Source: CAVSCD01 sp963726335 (GTDB lineage: Bacteria > Acidobacteriota > Aminicenantia > Aminicenantales > UBA8522). From it: DNA of 64,000 bases. The translations under genes and the position numbers were made by a program. Of the stretch, positions 42,464 to 50,325 are shown in pieces (position 1 is the first letter of the stretch; each line of letters begins with the position of its first letter). The notes under the pieces are model-generated. The model saw only the letters and a program-made list of their open reading frames with translations, was not told where the DNA came from and made no database searches. The stretch covers positions 558,001 through 622,000 of the forward strand of contig CAVSCD010000011.1 of NCBI GenBank assembly GCA_963726335.1. The letters are read 5' to 3'.

Positions 42464-43644
42464 CGTCCTTTCCCCCAATTCATGCGCCAATCGACGCTCA
42501 CCCCGAAATAGTGTCCTTTCCAATCGAACAGCGGATCGTTCGAGGAGTTGTCGATATAGCTGTAAAAGGCGTAGAGGCTGAACGCGGGGAAGTCCTTCTG
42601 CAACCGGGTCTCCCACTGGTTTCTCGTATCCTGTCTCTGGGTCCCGAGCGATGTCCCCTCGAGGTCCATGGCCTCGATGCCCGGGAAGCTCTTTACGGAG
42701 CCAGTATAGCCCAACTTCAGCTGCATGTTCCAGGGGGCTTCGAAGGTCGCCTCGCCGGTGAAAACGTAGCCGTTCCAGGAAAAGATGTCGTAGGTGGGGT
42801 TCTCGATCATGTAGAATTCGGCGATCGAGCTGAACGGGTTCTCCCCGGAGAGCGTCCACTGGCGGATCCCGGACAGCCGGAGGCCGAACCGGTCCCCTAT
42901 CCCCTGAGCGACCAGGCCCGAGATCGAGCCGATCTGCAGGCCGCTCCCTTCGTCCGCCCCGTTGGTCACGATGATACTGCCGGGCTGACCGGCCAGGCCG
43001 CCTCCCTTCATCCGGCCATGTCCGCTGCCGCCCCCGCCGCCCGGGCCGGGAGGCTCGATGACGACCGTCTCGCTCTCGAAGGGATGAAGAAAATACTTAT
43101 AGCCATAGGTCCCCTCGGCCTTGAGGGTCGTCCGCGACGGAAGATACTTGTCAACGGACAGGTTGACCAGATGGCTGTGAAAATCAAACTTGTCATACGC
43201 ATAGGCTTTGTAACCCATCGTGTAAGTGAGCTTCATTATGGAGCTCGGGGTCAGGTAGGACTTCATCGCCCCGATGAACCCGAGGCTGAAATAATTGAAA
43301 TCGGAGTAGTCCTCCTTGTAGATCGACCCGCCGGCTTTAACCGAAGCATACAGGGCGGTTTTGGCGCCTGCGGCGTGAAGGTAATCCAGGCCGGCTTCCT
43401 GCGTGTAGAAGCTGATGCCGGGGTTTTTCGCAAGATAGGAATAGCCGCCTTCGGTGAAGAGGGAAAAGGGCCGGATCGGCTGGTCGAGCGAGAAGGAGAG
43501 ATTGGAGACCATGTCTTTCTCGGCATACCGCGTCTGGAAGAGGTTGTCCGTGGCATGCTGGACAAAGGCCAGGCTCAACGATTGCGCCGAACCGGCCCCC
43601 GTAAGGGCCAGGACGAGCGCGATGAGGAATAGCGGTCTGCGCAT
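42460..43644 (-). CDS. Predicted outer-membrane beta-barrel protein
   Basis: A 394-residue protein with a signal peptide (MRRPLFLIALVLALTGAGSAQS). The body is almost wholly amphipathic beta strands with aromatic girdles (LSLAFVQHATDNLFQTRY, FSLFTEGGYSYLAK, GVSVDWRMNWGKGR), so it should be a porin-like barrel of about 16-20 strands. Near residues 220-240 it has a Gly-rich loop (PGPGGGGGSGHGRMKGGG) like the tail of the Gly-rich protein encoded upstream. The terminal residue is Arg rather than the common Phe. A 21-codon upstream extension is not used; a GGGAG site fits the ATG at 43644. Confidence 0.75.
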   Translation of the reverse strand: MRRPLFLIALVLALTGAGSAQSLSLAFVQHATDNLFQTRYAEKDMVSNLSFSLDQPIRPFSLFTEGGYSYLAKNPGISFYTQEAGLDYLHAAGAKTALYASVKAGGSIYKEDYSDFNYFSLGFIGAMKSYLTPSSIMKLTYTMGYKAYAYDKFDFHSHLVNLSVDKYLPSRTTLKAEGTYGYKYFLHPFESETVVIEPPGPGGGGGSGHGRMKGGGLAGQPGSIIVTNGADEGSGLQIGSISGLVAQGIGDRFGLRLSGIRQWTLSGENPFSSIAEFYMIENPTYDIFSWNGYVFTGEATFEAPWNMQLKLGYTGSVKSFPGIEAMDLEGTSLGTQRQDTRNQWETRLQKDFPAFSLYAFYSYIDNSSNDPLFDWKGHYFGVSVDWRMNWGKGR

Positions 43645-43710
43645 TTTGGTCTCCCTGGCCGGTGGAGCGGGGCGGGGGCCGAAGCCCCCGTCCCTCCTGC
43701 CCGGCATCGA

Positions 43711-44202
43711 TCAGCCTCTGCCCTTACGGTTGGCGCCGCCCTTGGGGCCCGTGCCGTCGCATACGCCGCTGCCGCTGCCGCCGCCCTGGCCGCCCAGGCC
43801 CTTGCGGAAGGCCGCGTTCCCGAGCGAGTTGCCGCCCCGGAATCCCGCGCCGCTGCCGAACTGGCCGCCGGATGCCGCTTTCCCGGCCTGGCCTTTGTAG
43901 CCTGTCCCGTCCTTCGGCGCCTGCCAATCCGCATCCTGGCCGTTGGGGACGCCGTCGCTGTCGTGGTCCCGCATAACGTCGCAGATGCCATCGCCGTTTT
44001 CGTCAATGAACATGGCCCGCGCCGAGCCCGAGGTCTGGGTCCGGAACTGGCTCTTGGTCTGGGCCTGATCCTGAACCTGGTTCTGGGTCCGGTTCTGGAC
44101 CATGTTCGTCTCTCCGGCCTTGGTCTGGGTCTGCGCCAGAGCCAAGCCGGCTCCCAGGATGACCAGCATCCCGGCGAGTGCGATCGTTTTCTTAATGCTC
44201 AT
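43711..44202 (-). CDS. Secreted Gly-rich protein with calcium-binding-like loop
   Basis: A 163-residue protein with a signal peptide ending LALAQ. Then comes a Gln/Asn/Thr-rich stretch (about 24-58), a thrombospondin-type or EF-like Asp loop (FIDENGDGICDVMRDHDSDG, about 65-84) and a Gly-rich tail with VCDGTGPKGGANRKG. The two Cys could form a pair. It is the first gene of the sigma-54 operon, with an AGGAGG site before the ATG. CDGTGP-type Gly-rich tails occur in small proteins of anaerobes; the role is unknown. It may act outside the cell with the barrel protein encoded next. Confidence 0.75.
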   Translation of the reverse strand: MSIKKTIALAGMLVILGAGLALAQTQTKAGETNMVQNRTQNQVQDQAQTKSQFRTQTSGSARAMFIDENGDGICDVMRDHDSDGVPNGQDADWQAPKDGTGYKGQAGKAASGGQFGSGAGFRGGNSLGNAAFRKGLGGQGGGSGSGVCDGTGPKGGANRKGRG

Positions 44203-44242
44203 GTTGAGCCTCCTTTAATTTTACGTTCCGTCACTACCTTTA

Positions 44243-44257
44243 GCAAGTCCCGTGCCA
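44243..44257 (-). promoter_or_regulatory. Sigma-54 (RpoN) promoter for the 44.2-39.4 kb operon
   Basis: Minus strand, 44257 to 44243: TGGCACGGGACTTGC, an exact match to the sigma-54 consensus TGGCAC-N5-TTGC. The GC of the -12 element is about 41 nt before the ATG at 44202, leaving room for a short leader with an AGGAGG site. The operon ends with an NtrC-type activator, the protein class this promoter type requires. Confidence 0.85.
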
Positions 44258-44311
44258 TTACTTATAGTATTTATTATCAATTGGTTACATCAAGTTAGCA
44301 CGGGCGAAACA

Positions 44312-44345
44312 CGACAAACCTGTCGGGGAAGCTACAAAATTGTAG
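44312..44345. promoter_or_regulatory. Twin palindromes, candidate enhancer sites for the NtrC-type regulator
   Basis: CGACAAACCTGTCG (44312-44325) and CTACAAAATTGTAG (44332-44345) are two palindromes of the form C-N-ACA-N4-TGT-N-G. Their centres are 20 bp apart, about two helix turns. They lie 55-100 bp upstream of the sigma-54 promoter, the usual distance for activator sites. They also lie about 90-120 bp before the divergent methyltransferase gene. Confidence 0.7.
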
Positions 44346-44433
44346 GATTTTCGCCGATCGAGGAGGAGCCTTTCCGCAAAACCATTAATTAGCCTGTCCC
44401 GGGTTGAATCTGATATATTAATCGCAGGCTATC

Positions 44434-45099
44434 ATGAAAGGCACAGGCGCAACGATCCTCGCAATTACGCTGACATCACTTCTGGCCATTTCCCTCGCCG
44501 GGATCCCCGTGACGCAAAAAGCGGCCGCGCCCGTCGATGACCAGGTCCGGACATTCCTCGGCAAAATGGAGCATCGATGGCGGGACCTGAACGTCCCCGA
44601 AGCCGACGGCGAGATCCTCCACGACATCGTGCTCAGTCATAAATACACGCGCGCCCTCGAGATCGGGACGTCCACCGGCCTGTCCGGGACCTACATCGCC
44701 TGGGCTCTGAGCAAGACGGGCGGGAAGCTCGTGACCATCGAGATCGATGAAACCCGGCACGCCGAAGCCGTTGGGAATTTCCGCGAGGCGGGGCTCGCCG
44801 GGATCATCGACGCCCGCCTGGCCGACGCTCACGAACTCGTGGCTGAACTCCCCGGGCCCTTCGATTTTGTGTTCATCGATGCCGATAAGGAATGGTACGA
44901 GAATTACGCCCGGGCCGTGATCCCGAAGCTCGCTCCGGGAGGTTGCATCGCGGCGCATAACGTTTACGAGTCCCGCGGCGGCCGGGGCCGGGGCGGCGCG
45001 GCGGCGTACTTCGAATACATGAAGTCGCTCCCGGAGTTCGACAGCCGGATACTGACGGGTGGAAGCGGCAGCCTCTCGGTCAGCTATAAGAATAAATAG
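44434..45099 (+). CDS. Predicted exported class I SAM-dependent methyltransferase
   Basis: A 221-residue protein. An N-terminal hydrophobic segment (ATILAITLTSLLAISLAGIPV, about 6-26) looks like a signal peptide or anchor. It is followed by a methyltransferase domain with ALEIGTSTGLSGTYIAWAL (motif I), LVTIEIDETRHAEA (motif II acidic residue) and FDFVFIDADKEWYENY. This resembles O-methyltransferase-like proteins (Methyltransf_24). An exported SAM enzyme is unexpected, because SAM is cytoplasmic. A TGATATATT extended -10 box is at 44411-44419, so the leader would be short. The stop is directly followed by xdhC. Confidence 0.75.
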   Translation: MKGTGATILAITLTSLLAISLAGIPVTQKAAAPVDDQVRTFLGKMEHRWRDLNVPEADGEILHDIVLSHKYTRALEIGTSTGLSGTYIAWALSKTGGKLVTIEIDETRHAEAVGNFREAGLAGIIDARLADAHELVAELPGPFDFVFIDADKEWYENYARAVIPKLAPGGCIAAHNVYESRGGRGRGGAAAYFEYMKSLPEFDSRILTGGSGSLSVSYKNK

Positions 45100-46137
45100 G
45101 TGAGAAACATCTACCTGGCCATCGCCGGCCGGCCGGCCGACGAGGGTCCGTTCGCGCTGGCCACCATCATCGACACCGGCGGCTCAACCCCCCAAGTCCC
45201 TGGCGCTTCGGCGCTTTTTTCGGGGCGTGGACTGGTCATGGGGACCCTGGGGGGCGGGGCTCTCGAGGCCGAGGCCGAGCGGCGGGCCCGGGCAGCCCTG
45301 GGGGGCGGCCGCTCGGTCCTCTTCCGGTTCGGTCTCCGCGGCGTCGGCCTGGAGGAAGACGAGCCGGTCTGCGGAGGCGAGGCCGTTATCCTGATCGACG
45401 CCTCTCCCGCTTCTCACTTGGACGCTTTCCGGGCGATGCGGGATTCCCTGCGTTCCCGCCGCCGAGGCGTGCTGGCGACCCGAGTCCGCCCCCGCCCCTT
45501 GGGCGAGGCCGAGATCCGGCGCCGCTGGGCGGAGTCGGACGACGCGGCGCCGACGGTCCTGCCGGGAAACAGGCCGGTTGTCTCTTTGTCGACAGCCGGG
45601 GCCACGGTCGACGACGGGTTCGATTTCCTCGAACCGCTGGCACCCCTCCCCCGCCTGCTGATCGCCGGCGCCGGGCATATCGGTCAGGCCGTTTCCCGGC
45701 TGGCCGGGGGACTCGGCTTCGAGGTGACGGTGATCGATGACCGGGCCGATTTCGCCAGCCCGGAAAGATTCCCCGACGCCGACCGTCTCGTCGTCGACAT
45801 GCCGGGCAGCGCCCTCCGCGATCTCCCGGCCGGCGACGATACCTTTATTGTCATCGTCACCCGGGGGCATAAGGACGATGCGGAGGCCCTGCGCGCCTGC
45901 ATTCGGTCTCGCGCGGCATATGTCGGCATGATCGGCAGCCGGAGCAAGGTCGCCCTGGTTCGCGAGAGATTCATCGCCGAGGACTGGGCGACGGCGGCGG
46001 AATTCGACCGGGTCCACACCCCCATCGGGCTGCCCATCGGGTCCCGGACGGTCGAGGAAATCGCCGTCAGCATCGCCGCCGAGCTGGTCCAGGTGAGAAG
46101 CCGGCTGCAGGGGGATCCCGGCCCGGGCGAAAGATGA
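45100..46137 (+). CDS. xdhC: XdhC/CoxI family molybdenum-hydroxylase maturation protein
   Basis: A 345-residue XdhC-type protein that prepares molybdenum cofactor for xanthine dehydrogenase or CO dehydrogenase-like enzymes. The N-terminal XdhC/CoxI domain has TIIDTGGSTPQVPGASALF, GTLGGGALEAEAERRARAAL and CGGEAVILID. A Rossmann-type C-terminal domain begins LLIAGAGHIGQAVSRLAG and ends VHTPIGLPIGSRTVEEIAVSIAAEL. The start is GTG right after the methyltransferase stop. It overlaps mocA. No molybdenum-hydroxylase structural genes lie in this window. Confidence 0.9.
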   Translation: MRNIYLAIAGRPADEGPFALATIIDTGGSTPQVPGASALFSGRGLVMGTLGGGALEAEAERRARAALGGGRSVLFRFGLRGVGLEEDEPVCGGEAVILIDASPASHLDAFRAMRDSLRSRRRGVLATRVRPRPLGEAEIRRRWAESDDAAPTVLPGNRPVVSLSTAGATVDDGFDFLEPLAPLPRLLIAGAGHIGQAVSRLAGGLGFEVTVIDDRADFASPERFPDADRLVVDMPGSALRDLPAGDDTFIVIVTRGHKDDAEALRACIRSRAAYVGMIGSRSKVALVRERFIAEDWATAAEFDRVHTPIGLPIGSRTVEEIAVSIAAELVQVRSRLQGDPGPGER

Positions 46138-46739
46138 TCGGTGCGGTCGTCCTGGCGGCGGGCGAGTCCAAGCGCATGGGCGTCCCCAAGCTCCTCCTGC
46201 CCTATCGCGGCGCCACGATCATCGAAGCCGTCCTTGACGCCGTGACCGCCTCGGGCGCCGACGTTACGCTGGTTGTCTTGGGCGCGAACAGGACCGCCAT
46301 CCGGGAAAGGATCAGGCGATTCTCCGCCTCGGTGGCCGTCAATACGCGTTTTCGGGAGGGGATGCTGTCCTCGATCCAAACCGGGATCTCGGCCCTGCCC
46401 GGCCGCTGCCGCGCGGCGCTCGTCGTCCTGGGCGACCAGCCGGACCTCCCGCCTTCCGTAATCGACGCGCTGATCGGCGCCTGGAAAGAGGGGCGGAAGG
46501 GCATCGTTGTCCCTGTCTTCGGAGGCCGTCGCGGCCACCCCCTGCTCCTCGACCTCAAGCACCGGCGCGAAATTGACAGCCTGACAGCGGAGACGGGGCT
46601 CCGCGGCTTGCTGGCCGCGCATCCCGAAGATATCCTCGAGGTCGATGTGCCGGACGGCGCCGTCCTCGCCGACATCGACACCCCTGACGACTACCGCAAA
46701 GCCGTCGGCCAGCCTTCCGGACGGCCCCACAGTGATTAA
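46134..46739 (+). CDS. mocA: Molybdenum cofactor cytidylyltransferase (MocA-like)
   Basis: A 201-residue NTP transferase that attaches CMP to molybdopterin for the xanthine-oxidase enzyme family. The nucleotide-binding motif is VLAAGESKRMGVPKLLLP. VVLGDQPDLPPSVIDALI and RRGHPLLL are the MocA-type acceptor and product signatures. It overlaps xdhC by 4 bp, and the pairing xdhC-mocA points to a xanthine dehydrogenase-type enzyme elsewhere. MobA is the less likely alternative. Confidence 0.88.
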   Translation: MIGAVVLAAGESKRMGVPKLLLPYRGATIIEAVLDAVTASGADVTLVVLGANRTAIRERIRRFSASVAVNTRFREGMLSSIQTGISALPGRCRAALVVLGDQPDLPPSVIDALIGAWKEGRKGIVVPVFGGRRGHPLLLDLKHRREIDSLTAETGLRGLLAAHPEDILEVDVPDGAVLADIDTPDDYRKAVGQPSGRPHSD

Positions 46740-46887
46740 CCGCTATCCTTATGTCTGGGATTCCCTCAGGGAGAGAGGGAAACCGCCCCTATCCCCCCTC
46801 CCTCCGAGATACGGCGAATGCCCGCTGTTTGCCGCCGGCAGGAAATGGAGTATAATGCCTTCAGTCTCCCGGATAAGGAGAAGGGAA

Positions 46888-47262
46888 ATGCGCAGAGTTT
46901 CGCTGGCTCTCGTGGGGGTTTTGGCGATCGCCGCTTTGGCTGTCTCGGCCCAGTCCGGACAAACCGACGTCAGCGGTTCCTGGGAGCTGGTCATTGAGAC
47001 CCGGAACGGCGAGATGACCTCGGCGGTCAGGTTCGTCCAGGACGGGGAGAAGCTCAAGGTCAGCATGACCGGGCCCCGGGGTGGCGAAACAAACGGCGAG
47101 GGGTCGGTCAAGGGAGGCGACATCCAGTGGACGGTCATCCGGACCACGGCGGAGGGCCAGCGCACCGTCGTTTATAAAGGCACCGTCCAGGATGGCACGA
47201 TGTCGGGGCAGGCGGAGATCGACGGCGGCCGGAGCGCCCCGTGGAAAGCGGTCAAACGTTAG
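46888..47262 (+). CDS. Small secreted protein, 124 aa
   Basis: A 124-residue protein with a signal peptide (VSLALVGVLAIAALAVSAQ, about 4-22). The mature part looks like one small beta-sandwich (SGSWELVIETRNGEM, LKVSMTGPRGGE, IQWTVIRTTAEGQRTVVYKGTV, MSGQAEIDGG). It resembles short secreted beta proteins common in Acidobacteria; function unknown. AAGGAG at 46875-46880 supports the ATG at 46888. A longer open frame upstream is not used. A possible terminator follows. Confidence 0.75.
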   Translation: MRRVSLALVGVLAIAALAVSAQSGQTDVSGSWELVIETRNGEMTSAVRFVQDGEKLKVSMTGPRGGETNGEGSVKGGDIQWTVIRTTAEGQRTVVYKGTVQDGTMSGQAEIDGGRSAPWKAVKR

Positions 47263-47263
47263 C

Positions 47264-47306
47264 CGGCCCCGGCCGGTGAAGCCCGGGGAACCGGACGTCC
47301 TTTTTT
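47264..47306 (+). terminator. Possible Rho-independent terminator
   Basis: Pairing CCGGT with ACCGG and CCCCGG with CCCGGGG lies just after the stop of the secreted-protein gene, and is followed by TTTTTT (47301-47306). The two stems compete and the T run is short, so the call is tentative. It would separate this gene from the sigma-factor operon. Confidence 0.35.
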
Positions 47307-47357
47307 GAAACCATAACCAGGGATGACGGATTTATACTTCTAAATAGGTGAAATCAG

Positions 47358-47385
47358 GGAAGATTTTCCCGGGACCTCCGTCTAA
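47358..47385 (+). promoter_or_regulatory. ECF-type promoter for the sigma-factor operon
   Basis: GGAAG (47358-47362) at the -35 position and CGTCTAA (47379-47385) at the -10, with a 16-nt gap. This matches the GGAAC ... CGTCTAA type used by ECF sigma factors and suggests self-activation of the downstream ECF gene. Transcription would start near 47392. Confidence 0.55.
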
Positions 47386-47419
47386 TTGGTGTTCGGAGGT
47401 TCCTTGGACGTGCTGAAAC

Positions 47420-47992
47420 ATGGACGAACAAGAGCTCATCCGGCGCTCTCAGCAGGGCGACGGGGAGGCCTTCGGTCAGATCATCGAGAGGTATAAGAGT
47501 AAAGTGTTCAACCTGGCTTACGGCATGATCGGCGACAGGTCCGAGGCTGACGACCTCGCTCAGGAGGTCTTCATCAAGGCCTATTATGCCCTGCCGAAAT
47601 TCCAGTTCAGGTCCGAGTTCGGCACCTGGCTCTACCGTATCGCCGTGAACCATGTCCGGGATTACCTCAGGAAAAACAAGCACAGGCTGGACGAGCTGTC
47701 GATCGACAAACTCGGCGAGACCATCCCGGGCGCCTCGGACGCCAGCTTTGAGGAGCGGCAGTTGGCGGACAGGCGCCGGCGGCTCGTGCAGACGGCCCTC
47801 GGCCGCCTGCCCGAGAAATACCGGACCATCCTGGCCCTCCGCGACATGCAGGGGATGCCTTACGAGGAGATCTCGCGCCTCCTCGCGATCTCGCCGGGGA
47901 CGGTGGATTCGCGCCTGCACCGGGCCCGCAAGAAGCTGCGGGAAAGACTGGCCGCCGTTGTCGGCGGACAAGGGGGAGACTATGGACTGTAA
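47420..47992 (+). CDS. ECF RNA polymerase sigma factor (RpoE-like)
   Basis: A 190-residue sigma factor. Region 2 is VFNLAYGMIGDRSEADDLAQEVFIKAYYALPKF, and region 4 is LPEKYRTILALRDMQGMPYEEISRLLAISPGTVDSRLHRARKKLRERL. The anti-sigma factor gene overlaps its 3' end by 11 bp. It probably responds to envelope stress and drives the CpxP-like and MacAB-TolC genes that follow. The upstream ECF-like promoter suggests self-activation. Confidence 0.94.
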   Translation: MDEQELIRRSQQGDGEAFGQIIERYKSKVFNLAYGMIGDRSEADDLAQEVFIKAYYALPKFQFRSEFGTWLYRIAVNHVRDYLRKNKHRLDELSIDKLGETIPGASDASFEERQLADRRRRLVQTALGRLPEKYRTILALRDMQGMPYEEISRLLAISPGTVDSRLHRARKKLRERLAAVVGGQGGDYGL

Positions 47993-48458
47993 ACAGACCG
48001 AACGGCTTCTCCTTCGCTCATTCGACGGGACGGTCGAGGACGGGTCGCGGGCCGCTCTCGAGGAGCACCTGGCCGTCTGTCCGGGCTGCCGGGCCAAGGC
48101 CTCGCAGTACGGCCTGATCCGGGAGGTGTTCAAAGGCAGTGCCGACCCCGGACCGCTGCCGTATTTCCGGGAGCGCGTCCTGGCCAGGCTGAGAGAGCAG
48201 GAGCGGGTCGCGCCGGTCCGGGCGTGGCTGAAATGGGCCCACGCGGCGGCGGCGTTCTCGCTGGCGGTTTTGATCCTGTTCGGCGCCGGCGTCCTCCTGT
48301 TCAAGCCCCAGGAGCCCGTGGAACTGAGCCAGTTGGAGACCCTGTTCTACCGCAACGAGAACCCGCTGAGCGATGCGTCCAGTGTCCTTGACCAGAAGGG
48401 GGCCGAGGACAAAGGCATGATGCTGATCTACGCCTCCGCGGACCTGTCGAGGAGATGA
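47982..48458 (+). CDS. Membrane-bound zinc-finger anti-sigma factor
   Basis: A 158-residue protein. It has a zf-HC2 domain (EEHLAVCPGCRAKA, about 27-40, with an early Cys at residue 3), a single membrane segment (AAAAFSLAVLILFGAGVLLF, about 88-107) and a short periplasmic tail. It should hold the ECF sigma factor at the membrane until a signal. The start (47982) overlaps the sigma gene. A longer open frame upstream is only a frame shadow. GGGGGAG precedes the ATG. Confidence 0.85.
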   Translation: MDCKQTERLLLRSFDGTVEDGSRAALEEHLAVCPGCRAKASQYGLIREVFKGSADPGPLPYFRERVLARLREQERVAPVRAWLKWAHAAAAFSLAVLILFGAGVLLFKPQEPVELSQLETLFYRNENPLSDASSVLDQKGAEDKGMMLIYASADLSRR

Positions 48459-48463
48459 GTCTC

Positions 48464-48919
48464 ATGCAAAACAAGTATAAATTCTGGCTGGTCCTGTCGC
48501 TCGTCATCGCCTTCGGCGCCGGGCTGCTGGGCGGCATCTTCGGCGAGAGGCACTATTTCCACGGCCGCCGGCACGCGCAAATGCAGCGCCCCCAGAAAAG
48601 CGGGTCGCACTTTCCGTCGCTCGAGCAGCTCTCACGGGAACTCGGGCTTTCGGCGGGACAACAGGACGAGATCCGGAAGATCTTCGAAGACCATGACGCC
48701 GAGCTCAAAGAGCTGCGGTCGGAAATGAACACCCGGCTCGGGACGATCCGCTCCGGGCTCAAGGCCAAGATGGACGCGGTCCTGACGCCGGAGCAGAAGA
48801 CCCAGCTCGAGGCGAGCATCAAGGCGCACATTGAACAGAGAAAAAAAGAATCCGAAAGAAGAAGGCCGGATTCCGACACGGGCCGGCCTGAAGATAAACC
48901 TACAGGAGAGTCGAAGTGA
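48464..48919 (+). CDS. Spy/CpxP-like periplasmic protein
   Basis: A 151-residue protein with one N-terminal membrane segment (FWLVLSLVIAFGAGLLGGIFG, about 6-26) and a helical periplasmic domain: LSRELGLSAGQQDEIRKIFE and MDAVLTPEQKTQLEASIKAHIEQ, the LTxxQ-type repeats of the Spy/CpxP/ZraP fold. The C-terminus is charged. It may sense or relieve periplasmic stress. An ATG at 48455 is directly next to the AGGAG site, which fits the ATG at 48464 better. The end overlaps the efflux adaptor start by 4 bp. Confidence 0.75.
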   Translation: MQNKYKFWLVLSLVIAFGAGLLGGIFGERHYFHGRRHAQMQRPQKSGSHFPSLEQLSRELGLSAGQQDEIRKIFEDHDAELKELRSEMNTRLGTIRSGLKAKMDAVLTPEQKTQLEASIKAHIEQRKKESERRRPDSDTGRPEDKPTGESK

Positions 48920-50293
48920 AGAAGAAAGTGGTTATCGGTATCGTCGTCTTGGCTGTCGCCGCCGGGGCCATCCTCGGCTGGTCGCTCCTCAAGAACAACA
49001 AGACGAGCGTGGCCAAGTACAGGCTGGACAAAGTCACCAAGGGCGACCTCGAAGCCCTGGTTACGACTTCCGGCACGGTCAACCCCATCACCAAGGTCGA
49101 GGTGGGGAGCCAGGTGTCGGGCAAGATCGACAAGATGTACGTCGACTACAACTCGCAAGTCAAAGCGGGTCAGATCCTGGCCGAGCTCGAACGCCTGCCC
49201 TTCCAGACCCGGGTTTCCCAGAATCAGGCCAACTTTCTGAGCGCCCAAGCGTCGCTCGAAAAGTCCAGGGTTACGCTGCAGAACCTCAAGGCCAAGTACG
49301 AGAGGTCCCTGAGCATGGCGGCGGCGAACCTGATCTCGGCGGACGAGAAAGAGGCCGCCGAGGCGAATTACCTGGGTGCCAAAACCGACGTCCAGCGGGC
49401 CGAGGCCAGCGTGGCGCAGGCCAAATCGCAGCTCGAATCGAGCCAGCTGGACCTGAGCTACGCGATCATCCGCTCGCCGATGGACGGCATCGTCATCTCC
49501 CGGAACATGGAGGTCGGCCAGACCGTCCAGGCGAGCTTCTCGGCGCCCAAGATCTTCGAGATTGCCAACGATCTGAGCAAGATGCAGGTCGAGTGCGACG
49601 TGGACGAGGCCGATGTCGGCAAGGTCAAAGAGGGCCAGAAGGTGCGGTTCACGGTCGACGCCTTCCCGGACTAGCCGTTTCATCGGCACGGTGAACCAGG
49701 TCCGGTTTTCGCCGACCGTCACCCAGAACGTCGTGACCTACACCACGATCGTGGATGTCGATAATCCCGAGCTGAAGCTGCGGCCGGGCATGACCGCCAC
49801 CGTCAACATCATTACCGGCGAGGCCAAGGGCGTGCTGCGGATCCCGAACTCGGCGCTGCGATTCACTCCCGAGCTCCCGGCCGAAGAGCTCGCCAAGATC
49901 ATGAAGGAGGCGGGCGAGAGGATGTTCGCCAAGCGCCAGGCCGAGGGCGGGGCGGCGCCGGCCGGTGACGGCGGGCGCCCGCAGGCTGAGGCGCCGGCGG
50001 CGACGCCGGGCGCGGCGACCGTCCAGGCCGCCGGTTCCCGGATGTTCGGCCAGGGCATGGCCGGCGGCCAGAGAAGCGGGCGCCGGCCGTCGACGGTCTG
50101 GTATCTCGACGCCGCCGGCAAGCTGACCGTCAGCTACATCCGTCCGGGCGTCGCCGACAACAGCTTCACCGAGCTCTTGCGCAGTGAGCTGAAAGAGGGC
50201 CAGGAGATCATCACCGGCCTGAACGGGCAGACCGCGGCCGCGACGACGCCGCAGGGCGGTCCCCCGAGGGGCGGCATGATGATCATGCGGTAA
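48916..50293 (+). pseudogene. macA: MacA-like efflux adaptor gene split by a single-base frameshift
   Basis: The first part (48916-49674, 252 residues) has a membrane anchor (VVIGIVVLAVAAGAILGWSLL), the lipoyl-like domain and an alpha-helical hairpin (LEKSRVTLQNLKAKYERSLS), and ends early at FPD-stop. The rest continues in the next frame as RFIGTVNQVRFSPTVTQNVV, TTIVDVDNPELKLRPGMTATVNI and onward to 50293. Losing one base in TAGCC near 49672-49676 would join them. It is a periplasmic adaptor (HlyD/RND-MFP family) for the MacB genes that follow. The last 100 residues are Ala/Gly-rich, an insertion relative to E. coli MacA. Real loss or assembly error cannot be told apart here. Confidence 0.85.
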
Positions 50294-50325
50294 GCGGTCC
50301 GCAGTGCGCTGATTACGAGGATAAA

